From positions 1 through 15,097 of the forward strand of contig JAMPYE010000041.1 of assembly GCA_023700825.1 (NCBI GenBank): 15,097 nucleotides of DNA. The letters run 5' to 3'. The stretch is from Thermoanaerobaculia bacterium. Lineage in GTDB: Bacteria; Acidobacteriota; Thermoanaerobaculia; Gp7-AA8. Shown here piece after piece: positions 1 to 7,189 of the stretch. The notes under the pieces were generated by a model. That model was not told the DNA's origin, did not search any database, and saw only the letters and a list, made by a program, of their open reading frames with translations. The stretch's first letter is position 1. Each line of letters opens with the position of its first letter. The translations under genes and the position numbers were made by a program.

Positions 1-268
1 CTCGGTCGTCGCCGATTCGGCGCAGTTCTCGGCGTGCGTCACCGAGGCCGGGGATCCGCGCTACATCGGCACGGCACTGACGATGCAGACCTGCATCGGA
101 TTCCTGCTCACGACGGTGTCGATCCAGCTCGTCCCGATGGTGGTCGATCTCGTCGGCTGGCGCTGGGCGTTCGTGATCCTCGCGCCGGGGCCGGTACTGG
201 GAACGGTCGCGATGCTGCGTCTGCGCGCGCATCCCGCCTCGCTCGCGCTCGCGCAGGGGAAGCGGTGA
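1..268 (+). CDS. MFS transporter, C-terminal fragment (5' end outside window)
   Basis: The reading frame is open from base 2 and ends at TGA 266-268, giving about 88 residues. It reads ADSAQFSACVTEAGDPRYIG, then a hydrophobic stretch starting at ALTMQTCIGFLLTTVSIQLV, then VGWRWAFVILAPGPVLGTVAML and a short basic cytoplasmic tail ending in QGKR. The 'DPRYIGTALTMQ...GWRWAF.IL.PGP..G..AM' pattern is typical of the last two membrane helices of major facilitator superfamily permeases. The substrate cannot be told from this fragment. It is followed by a hairpin seven bases after the stop and is not obviously part of the kinase operon downstream, which begins almost 300 bases later. Confidence 0.8.
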   Translation, partial: SVVADSAQFSACVTEAGDPRYIGTALTMQTCIGFLLTTVSIQLVPMVVDLVGWRWAFVILAPGPVLGTVAMLRLRAHPASLALAQGKR

Positions 269-274
269 GGTCGT

Positions 275-308
275 GTGGAGAGCGCAAGCGAAGCTTGCGC
301 TCTTCCAC
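275..308. repeat. Intergenic hairpin, possible terminator of the MFS gene
   Basis: A near-perfect inverted repeat lies seven bases after the transporter stop. The left arm GTGGAGAGCGCAAGC (275-289), loop GAA (290-292) and right arm GCTTGCGCTCTTCCAC (293-308) pair along about 15 bp, with one extra T in the right arm. No T-tract follows, so it is either an imperfect rho-independent terminator or a member of a dispersed palindromic repeat family. A related but degenerate hairpin lies at 376-398. Confidence 0.6.
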
Positions 309-350
309 GGCGGACGCCGCAGCTTCCGCTCCCTCGCACGTGGCTCAACC

Positions 351-421
351 GCCGAAGCTGCGCTTCGGCGAGTAAGTGCACAAGCTTCGCTCGCGCACTC
401 CACGTCGAGCAGCTTGTGCGC
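351..421. repeat. Cluster of two further intergenic hairpins
   Basis: GCCGAAGC (351-358), loop TGC, GCTTCGGC (362-369) is a perfect 8-bp hairpin. Seven bases later GTGCACAAGC (376-385), loop TTC, GCTCGCGCAC (389-398) forms a second hairpin with two wobble-type mismatches. The same left arm can instead pair with GCTTGTGCGC at 412-421, so two alternative folds exist. Together with 275-308 these fill the gap between the transporter and the kinase. They look like decayed copies of a palindromic repeat rather than a gene; no coding potential was recognised here. Confidence 0.5.
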
Positions 422-435
422 GCCAGACCTGCCTC

Positions 436-467
436 CGGTGACGCGTAACGGGCGAAACGGTGACGCG
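436..467. promoter_or_regulatory. Direct repeat CGGTGACGCG x2, possible operator of the kinase operon
   Basis: The ten-base word CGGTGACGCG occurs at 436-445 and again at 458-467, 22 bp apart start to start, or about two helical turns on the same DNA face. It lies about 95-125 bp upstream of the kinase start codon, where an activator or repressor could act. No convincing -35/-10 pair or -24/-12 sigma-54 promoter was seen next to it. The only AT-rich patch is TCAATAATCG near 495-504. The regulatory role is inference. Confidence 0.35.
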
Positions 468-550
468 CGCGCCTCCGCGACGGGCTATCGCTGTCAATAA
501 TCGACTTAGCGTTCCCGGAGCGCGCGTGCCTTCGCGCGTACCGGGGCGCG

Positions 551-563
551 GGAGCCGAACTTG
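551..563 (+). promoter_or_regulatory. Ribosome binding site and TTG start of the heme sensor kinase
   Basis: GGAG at 551-554 is followed six bases later by TTG at 561-563. The next in-frame ATG would start after the first membrane helix, so the TTG is preferred because it keeps the N-terminal signal-anchor helix intact. Confidence 0.6.
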
Positions 564-2171
564 CTGCGGCCGCTGGCCTCGAAACTGATCTTCTCGCTCG
601 TCCTGATCGTCCTTCTCGTCAAGGCGATCGCGCTCTGGGTGAACCTGAGCACGCAGGAAGCGCAGCTGCTGCAGAGCATGACGCGCGGGGCCGATCAGCT
701 GTCATTGAGCATCACGAGCGCGACCTGGCACGCGATGCTCTCGGACCAGCGAACCAGCGCCTACCAGGTGATGAACACCATCGCCGAGCGTCAGGGTGTC
801 GAGCGGATCCGGATGTTCAACAAGGACGGAACGCTGATGTTCTCGACGGTGGCGAACGAGAGGCTCCGGATCGACGAGAGCGCCGAGGTGTGCACGCCGT
901 GCCATGCGCACACGCCGCCGCGCGTGAACGTCGAGCTCCCATCGCGCACGCGCGTCTTCCGAGGCGCCGGCGGCCGCCGCACGATGACGATGATCACTCC
1001 GATCTACAACGAGCCGTCGTGCAGCGAAGCCTCGTGCCATGCGCATCCTGCGAGCACCAGCGTCCTCGGGGTTCTCGACCTGCGGCTCGACGTGAGCCGC
1101 GTCGACGAGGAGATGCGCGCCATCCGCTTCCGGACCGCCCTGCTCACCGCGGTCGAGATCGCGCTCTTCTGGGCCTTCGTCGTCTTCTTCACGCGGAGGT
1201 TCGTCGAGAAGCCGATCCGCAAGCTGATCGCCGGCACCAGGGCGATCAGCGAAATGCAGCTCGACCAGCCGGTCGTGCTCGAGTCGAGCGAGGAGCTCGA
1301 TGCCCTCGCTCATTCCTTCGACGCGATGCGCGTCCGCCTGAAGACGGCGATGGAAGAAAACGCGGAGTTCACCCAGCAGCTCGAGAGCAAGGTCGAGGAG
1401 CGGACCCGACAGCTCAAGGTGGCGCAGCACAAGCTGCTCCAGACCGACCGGCTCGCCTCGCTCGGTCAGCTGGCCGCGAGCGTCGCGCACGAGATCAACA
1501 ACCCCGTTTCCGGCGTGCTCAACCTCTCGATGCTGATGCAGCGCCTCCTCAAGGACGACGGCATTCCGCCGGGGCGCATCGCCGACTTCCGCCGTTACCT
1601 GGGGCAGGTCGCGAGCGAGACGGCGCGCGTCGGACGCATCGTCTCCGACCTTCTCTCGTTCTCGCGCCGGTCGAAGCCGCAGAGCACGCAGGCCGACCTC
1701 AACGCGCTGATCCGCACGACGGTCTCGCTCGTGAACCACAAGCTCCAGCTCGCGAACGTCACGGTCGAGCTCGATCTCGCGGAGACGCTGCCGCCGGTCT
1801 GCTGCGACGCCTCGCAGATCCAGCAGGTCGTCATGAACCTGGTCCTCAACGGCGCCGAGGCGATTCACGGCGGCGGCGCGGTCTTCGTGCACACGCGCGC
1901 GAGCGATGACGGCAAGGGGATCATCCTCGACGTGCGGGACACGGGCACCGGCATTCCGCCCGAGATGGTCGACAAGATCTTCGACCCGTTCTTCACGACG
2001 AAGGAAGAAGGCAAGGGCGTCGGGCTCGGCCTCGCGGTGGTCTACGGAATCGTGGAAGCGCACGGCGGAGACATCGAGGTCGAGAGCGTGCCGGGCCGCG
2101 GCACGACGTTCCACGTCACGCTTCCCCTGATGCCGCCACCCGCCAACGGCAATGCAGCCGGGAGGGCCTGA
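561..2171 (+). CDS. Membrane sensor histidine kinase with c-type heme periplasmic domain
   Basis: This is a 536-residue sensor kinase of a two-component system. Helix 1 (about residues 8-27) and helix 2 (about 191-213) flank a periplasmic PAS/Cache-like domain. That domain carries CTPCH (111-115) and CSEASCH (154-160), i.e. one CXXCH and one CX4CH c-heme attachment motif, suggesting heme-based sensing of redox state or a gas. HAMP (about 213-265) and a coiled coil follow. The HisKA box SLGQLAASVAHEINNPVSG places the phospho-acceptor at His310. The ATPase domain has an N box (Asn430 in NLVLNGAEA), DTGTGIP (G1, from Asp460), DPFFTTK (F box) and GVGLGLA (486-492, G2), so it looks active. The stop is three bases before the archaemetzincin start, and the regulator gene follows, so its partner is very probably the NtrC-type protein. 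The heme-bearing kinase layout resembles those of Geobacter-type bacteria; the actual ligand is unknown. Confidence 0.9.
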   Translation: MLRPLASKLIFSLVLIVLLVKAIALWVNLSTQEAQLLQSMTRGADQLSLSITSATWHAMLSDQRTSAYQVMNTIAERQGVERIRMFNKDGTLMFSTVANERLRIDESAEVCTPCHAHTPPRVNVELPSRTRVFRGAGGRRTMTMITPIYNEPSCSEASCHAHPASTSVLGVLDLRLDVSRVDEEMRAIRFRTALLTAVEIALFWAFVVFFTRRFVEKPIRKLIAGTRAISEMQLDQPVVLESSEELDALAHSFDAMRVRLKTAMEENAEFTQQLESKVEERTRQLKVAQHKLLQTDRLASLGQLAASVAHEINNPVSGVLNLSMLMQRLLKDDGIPPGRIADFRRYLGQVASETARVGRIVSDLLSFSRRSKPQSTQADLNALIRTTVSLVNHKLQLANVTVELDLAETLPPVCCDASQIQQVVMNLVLNGAEAIHGGGAVFVHTRASDDGKGIILDVRDTGTGIPPEMVDKIFDPFFTTKEEGKGVGLGLAVVYGIVEAHGGDIEVESVPGRGTTFHVTLPLMPPPANGNAAGRA

Positions 2172-2174
2172 GCG

Positions 2175-2752
2175 GTGGGCGGGATCGCGATCGCGACGGC
2201 CGGTGCCGTCGATCGCGAGGCAGCCTCGTGGGTCGAGAGTTGTCTCGCGACCGCGCTCGGGATCGACACCGAGCGCCTCGACCCGCTGCCCGACCCGAGC
2301 TACGCCTACGACGAGGGACGGGGACAGTACAGCTCGACGCTCGTCCTGCACGACGCTCTCGCGCGGCGGCCCGCGCACGCGGCGAGGCTGCTCGTGATCA
2401 CCGAGCACGACATCTTCATCCCGATGCTGTCGTTCGTCTACGGACAGGCGCAGCTCGACGGTCCCGTGGCCGTCCTCTCGTTGGCTCGGCTGCGGCAGGA
2501 GTTCTACGGTCTCCCGCCGAACCGGCCGCTCTTTCTCGTCCGTGCGCGCAAGGAAGCGCTTCACGAGATCGGACACACCTTCGGCCTCACGCATTGCAAC
2601 GATCCGGGATGCGCGATGGCCCTCTCGACCAACATCGAACAACTCGACGCGAAGGGAAGCGACTACTGCAGCGGATGCGCGACCCTTCTGCGCGACGCCG
2701 CGCGCGTCGCATGCGACGGCGCGGAGCTCGCAGTACGCTCAGGAGGAATCAG

Positions 2753-2756
<4 letters not shown>
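2175..2756 (+). CDS. amzA: Archaemetzincin, zinc metalloprotease (peptidase M54)
   Basis: The 193-residue protein carries the full archaemetzincin signature. HEIGHTFGLTH (130-140) supplies three zinc-binding His and the catalytic Glu. Cys141, Cys146, Met148 (metzincin Met in CAM), Cys165 and Cys168 form the four-Cys set that binds a second, structural zinc; the observed spacing is C-X4-C-X-M-X16-C-X2-C. Length is normal for the family and there is no signal peptide, so it should be cytoplasmic. Start is GTG 2175, with GGGAGG at 2160-2165 inside the end of the kinase gene; an ATG-initiated product would lose the N-terminal strand. Its TGA overlaps the GTG of the regulator gene by four bases (GTGA at 2753-2756), so kinase, protease and regulator are translationally coupled. 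Natural substrates of archaemetzincins are poorly known. The context suggests it serves the signalling pathway or the respiratory operon, which is inference. Confidence 0.92.
2741..2755 (+). promoter_or_regulatory. Shine-Dalgarno AGGAGG and GTG start of the NtrC-type regulator
   Basis: AGGAGG at 2741-2746 lies six bases before GTG 2753-2755. This fixes the start at VKKHWEVLVVDDEP, the correct beginning of a receiver domain, and rejects a frame that stays open further upstream inside the protease gene. Confidence 0.85.
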
Positions 2757-4123
<1,367 letters not shown>

Positions 4124-4184
4124 GGCGGGAGGCAGGCCAGAGGCCCAAGGCCAAAGGTCAAGGCAGGCGGAACTCGGGGAGCTT

Positions 4185-4302
4185 TGTGGCGCAGGCACTC
4201 CTGCCTGCGCGCGGCGCAAGGCGCCGCAATCCGACGTCCGTAGGAGCGAAAGGGCCGCCCCGCGGTGCGGGGCGGCGCGCAGCCAGGAGTGCTTGCGCCA
4301 CA
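4185..4302. repeat. 118-bp branched inverted-repeat element (MITE/REP-like) between convergent genes
   Basis: The outer arms are 27 bases long: 4185-4211 (begins TGTGGCGCAGGCACTCC) and 4276-4302 (ends GCTTGCGCCACA). They pair at 25 of 27 positions, with one G:T wobble and one C/C mismatch. Inside are two perfect hairpins: GCGGCGC-AAG-GCGCCGC (4211-4227) and GCCGCCCCGC-GGT-GCGGGGCGGC (4254-4276), separated by a 26-base linker. The single strand would fold into a three-way branched structure. It sits between the stops of the regulator and the membrane H-like protein, where it could also terminate transcription from both sides, although no T-tract follows either end. The stretch just before it (about 4128-4170) is low-complexity AGGCC/AGGTC repeats. 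Nothing coding was seen in 4124-4334. Confidence 0.75.
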
Positions 4303-4334
4303 TTTCGGCGAGTCGCGTTTGTGACGTCGGCGCC

Positions 4335-5180
4335 TTACGGCTCCAGGAACACCATCCCGCACACCTCGTCGAACTGCTGCGGCGGGATCGCGCTCGCCAG
4401 GTCGTCGACCGGGACGCCGCCGTCGGCGAGGGCCGCTCCGACGTCTTCCGTGGCCAGCGCGACATGAAGCCGCTCGACTTCGCGCAGCATCCAGGGGCGC
4501 GCCTCCGCGACGCAGAGAAGGTGCCGCGTGTCCGCCTTCTCCCCCTCGGGGCGGAGCTTCAACGTCCAGTCGTCGGATTCTCCGCCGACGGCGAGTACCT
4601 CGCCTTCGATCGGCGACATGACGCGGACCGTGACGCCGTTCTTCGTGGCGCGCCACGCCGTTCCGTTGGTGACGAGCCGCGTTCCCGGCTCTGGAAGCTC
4701 GAGCCGGTCCGGTTTGCCCATCAGGTGCATTCCGAGGTCGTCGAGCCCGACCGTCAGCGTGCCGTCCTCTTCCGGGCGAACCCAGGTGTGACCGCGGTGG
4801 TAGAGCCGGTCTGCCGGAAGTGCGAATCCGGCGACCATCGGCGGGACCTCGGCGTCTGCAGGCGGCCGCGGGGCGGCCTCCGCCAGTGCGACGAAAGCCT
4901 GGTGCTGCATGCACTCGCGGCAGGAGAAGAAGTTCTCGCAGGTGCGCGACGCGACCTCGCCGGAGAGCTCGTGACGGCAGCGCCGGTCCTTCGGTGCGAG
5001 GTCTTCGAAGTCGGCGTGCCAGCGTGCCAGCTCCGAGTCGCGCGCGCTCGAGGAGCGTCGCAACGCGCGAAAGAGAGCGATGACCACCGTCGTGGCGACC
5101 ACGATCACGACCGAGTAGAAGATCCCAAGGAAGATGATGTGACCCTGGTCCCAGGAGAATTCGTAGATTCCAGGCAGCAC
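4335..5180 (-). CDS. Membrane-anchored glycine-cleavage-H-like protein lacking the lipoyl lysine
   Basis: This is the last gene of the respiratory operon, 281 residues. One membrane helix (about 14-37) is followed by a four-Cys cluster, C68-X12-C81-X5-C87-X2-C90, that could hold zinc or an Fe-S cluster. An H-protein-like (lipoyl-type beta) domain (about 118-250) follows, with GHTWVRPEEDGTLTVGLDD and, later, MSPIEGEVLAV. In true GcvH the lipoylated lysine lies eight residues before the Pro of 'SPVSGEV'. Here that position is Gly182 (context TKNGVTVRVMSP), so it should not be lipoylated at the normal site. True GcvH is also soluble and about 130 residues. Start is GTG 5180-5178, with GGAGG seven bases upstream and 13 bases after the NrfD-type gene's stop. 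A structural or electron-transfer role in the complex is inferred; the exact function is unknown. Confidence 0.75.
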   Translation of the reverse strand: MLPGIYEFSWDQGHIIFLGIFYSVVIVVATTVVIALFRALRRSSSARDSELARWHADFEDLAPKDRRCRHELSGEVASRTCENFFSCRECMQHQAFVALAEAAPRPPADAEVPPMVAGFALPADRLYHRGHTWVRPEEDGTLTVGLDDLGMHLMGKPDRLELPEPGTRLVTNGTAWRATKNGVTVRVMSPIEGEVLAVGGESDDWTLKLRPEGEKADTRHLLCVAEARPWMLREVERLHVALATEDVGAALADGGVPVDDLASAIPPQQFDEVCGMVFLEP

Positions 5181-5193
5181 GATGAGACCTCCG

Positions 5194-6426
5194 TCAGTAC
5201 TTCTGCATCTCCCGCTCCTGTGGAAACAGCCGCAGGTAGCGGAACGAGAGCGAATAGAGGATGACGCCGTAGGCGATGACGAACAGGAACGTGGCGACTT
5301 CCTGCCAGCTCGGCCAGTAGGTCATGAACGGCTCGAACTTGAGCGTCGGGACGGCGAGCGTCTGGATCGTCATCACGAGACGGTTGAGCGCCACGCCGAG
5401 GCATGCGAGCACGGAGCCGGTCAGCAGCCACGGAAGGCTGCGCCGGCGCGCGGGTGACATGAAGATCAGTGCCGGCACGAGCCCGAGCAGCACGATCTCC
5501 ACGATCAGCACCCAGGTGCCGAACGGCTGCCAGGCGTAGAACTGGCTCGGATTGATTCCCGACCGCGGCGCGGTCTGGTTCAGCCAGACGATCGTGTCGA
5601 CGCTCTTGAGGCCGACGTAGATGATCAGCAGCCAGCCCGAGATCTTCGCGAGCAGCTCGTAGACGCCGTGGCGGACCAGGCGCGCTCCCGAGATCTTCGA
5701 CACGATCGAGGTCGTCAGCAGCACGAACGCCGGGCCGGTCGCGATCGCCGAGAGGATGAAGAGGAAGAAGGTCGTGGGCCAGATCGCGAAGCCGTCACGG
5801 AAGGCGAACGGCCGCCCCTGCAGCACCCCGTAGAGTCCGCCTAACGATCCCTGGTGGAAGAACGAGAGAAACGTCCCGACCGCGGCGAGCACCGGCATCA
5901 GCTTGTGCAGTTCGCCTTCGAAGACCAGGAACGACGGCACCTTTCGCAGCTGCCGGTTCTTCAGGACGATCGGCAGGTATTCGATCGCGAGCACCGTGAG
6001 GTAGACGGTGATGCAGAAAGTCACCTCGGTGAGCATCGAGTGGACGTTTGGGTGCCAGAACGTGAACCATGCGCGCAGCGGCTGTCCGACGTCGACCGCG
6101 AGCACCAGCACTGCGCCCGAGTAGCAGATGAAGCCGAGCACCACGGCGCTGTTGATCACGGCGCGCAGCTCGTCGCGCCGGAGGATGTAGAGCAGGAATC
6201 CGGTGAAGAACGCGCCCGCGCCGAGAGCGATCACCGCGAGGTCGAGGAAGATCCAAAGCCCGAACGCGAAGCGGTTGTCCATGTTCGTCTGGTTGAGCCC
6301 CTTGACGAGGCAGAGGCCGATTGCGAAGACGCCGATCCCCGCCATCACCGCCCAGGGTGCAAGCCACGCGAGGAACCGTTTCGTCGAGCAGCGGCGCACG
6401 CCGCGGAGGATCAGAGAGCTATCCAC
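5194..6426 (-). CDS. NrfD/PsrC-type integral membrane subunit (QrcD/ActC-like)
   Basis: The 410-residue protein has ten predicted membrane helices: 1 from AWLAPWAVMAG, 2 from GLWIFLDLAVI, 3 VVLGFICYSGAVL, 4 TEVTFCITVYLTVL, 5 LMPVLAAVGTFLSFF, 6 FFLFILSAIATGPAF, 7 ISGWLLIIYVGLK, 8 WVLIVEIVLLGLVPA, 9 LLTGSVLACLGVAL, 10 VATFLFVIAYGVILY. This matches the ten-helix QrcD/ActC branch rather than eight-helix NrfD. SFFHQGSLGGLYG after helix 5 is the family's conserved His region near the quinone site. Family knowledge says it binds menaquinone and exchanges electrons with the ferredoxin subunit. The start was set at GTG 6426-6424, overlapping the end of the ferredoxin-subunit gene by eight bases. An upstream in-frame ATG at 6462 would add only 12 non-membrane residues and has no comparable ribosome site. 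Confidence 0.9.
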   Translation of the reverse strand: MDSSLILRGVRRCSTKRFLAWLAPWAVMAGIGVFAIGLCLVKGLNQTNMDNRFAFGLWIFLDLAVIALGAGAFFTGFLLYILRRDELRAVINSAVVLGFICYSGAVLVLAVDVGQPLRAWFTFWHPNVHSMLTEVTFCITVYLTVLAIEYLPIVLKNRQLRKVPSFLVFEGELHKLMPVLAAVGTFLSFFHQGSLGGLYGVLQGRPFAFRDGFAIWPTTFFLFILSAIATGPAFVLLTTSIVSKISGARLVRHGVYELLAKISGWLLIIYVGLKSVDTIVWLNQTAPRSGINPSQFYAWQPFGTWVLIVEIVLLGLVPALIFMSPARRRSLPWLLTGSVLACLGVALNRLVMTIQTLAVPTLKFEPFMTYWPSWQEVATFLFVIAYGVILYSLSFRYLRLFPQEREMQKY

Positions 6427-7189
6427 GTGTCGCCTCCTTTTCCTGCACTGCCACGTCGGCATCGGCGAGGCGCCTCACCCACGCGCGATCGGAGCGATAG
6501 AAGACCTTTGGTTCGGTGCCGAGCTTCTCGAGGAGCCGGAACGCGTTCGCGCTCTTTGCCGACTTCGCGACGCCGCTTCGCGGATCGTCGAGGTTGCCGA
6601 AGACGATCGCCTTCTCGGGGCACGCCTCGACACAGGCCGGCACGTAGTCGGCAGGATCGAGGTCGCGCTTCCCGGCGGCGGCGGCTTTCGCTTTCGCGGC
6701 CTGCCAGCGGGAATGGCAGAAGTTGCACTTCTCGACGACGCCGCGCATCCGGACCGAGACGTCGGGATTGAGCGTCGTCTCCATTCCGTCGGGCCACTTC
6801 GGGTCGAACCAGTTGAAGTAGCGCGCGTGGTACGGGCACGCGGTCATACAGTAGCGGCAGCCGAGGCATCGCACGGGAATCTGGCTGACGACCCCCGTCT
6901 CCGGGCTGACGTCGACTGCGTTCTGCGGGCAGACCGAGACGCAGGGAGGATGCTCGCACTGCTGGCAGGAGACGGGGAAATAGACCGAGCGGTTCTCAGG
7001 GAATTGGCGGCCGTTGGATGCGCGGTAGACACGCTGCCAGGTGAGGCCGGTGCGCTCGTTCGCGCTCGGGCGTGCGGGGGGGACGTTGTTTTCGACCGCG
7101 CAGGCGGTGGCGCAGGCGCCGCAGCCGTTGCAGCGATCGAGGTCGATCACCATCGCGAAGCGCGCTCTGGTTGTCTCGGCGGATTCCAT
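6419..7189 (-). CDS. Ferredoxin-type subunit with four iron-sulfur clusters (QrcC/NrfC/PsrB-like)
   Basis: The 256-residue protein has sixteen cysteines in four groups: C20-X2-C23-X2-C26-X3-C30; C75-X2-C78-X4-C83-X3-C87; C108-X2-C111-X2-C114-X3-C118; and C155-X2-C158-X27-C186-X3-C190. This is the standard pattern of the 4x[4Fe-4S] electron-transfer subunit of complex iron-sulfur molybdoenzyme-like complexes. All four groups are complete, so no cluster is obviously a [3Fe-4S] type. There is no signal peptide; in Qrc and Psr complexes this subunit travels with the Tat-exported large subunit. ATG 7189 directly follows the TGA of the large-subunit gene (TGAATG), with GGAGG just upstream, so the two are co-translated. 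It should carry electrons between the large subunit or cytochrome and the membrane quinone subunit. The C-terminal 60 residues have no recognised motif. Confidence 0.92.
   Translation of the reverse strand: MESAETTRARFAMVIDLDRCNGCGACATACAVENNVPPARPSANERTGLTWQRVYRASNGRQFPENRSVYFPVSCQQCEHPPCVSVCPQNAVDVSPETGVVSQIPVRCLGCRYCMTACPYHARYFNWFDPKWPDGMETTLNPDVSVRMRGVVEKCNFCHSRWQAAKAKAAAAGKRDLDPADYVPACVEACPEKAIVFGNLDDPRSGVAKSAKSANAFRLLEKLGTEPKVFYRSDRAWVRRLADADVAVQEKEATRG
6424..6438 (-). promoter_or_regulatory. Shine-Dalgarno AGGAGG setting the NrfD-type gene start
   Basis: Read on the minus strand, AGGAGG (complement of 6433-6438) precedes GTG (6426-6424) by six bases. It lies within the last codons of the ferredoxin-subunit gene, so translation of the two genes is coupled. 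Confidence 0.75.

Noticed and set aside
480..510. Possible sigma-70 promoter around TCAATAATCG before the kinase operon
   Set aside because: The -10-like patch has no acceptable -35 partner at 16-18 bp, so it was not called.
702..2642. A 646-residue open frame on the minus strand
   Set aside because: It runs antisense to the kinase and archaemetzincin genes, which carry complete family motifs. Its product is Arg/Asp/Glu-rich with no recognisable domain, as expected for codon-position shadow frames in GC-rich DNA.
2228..2752. An N-terminal extension of the regulator frame
   Set aside because: The extra 175 residues are Arg-rich shadow of amzA. A strong AGGAGG and GTG at 2741-2755 give a normal receiver-domain start.
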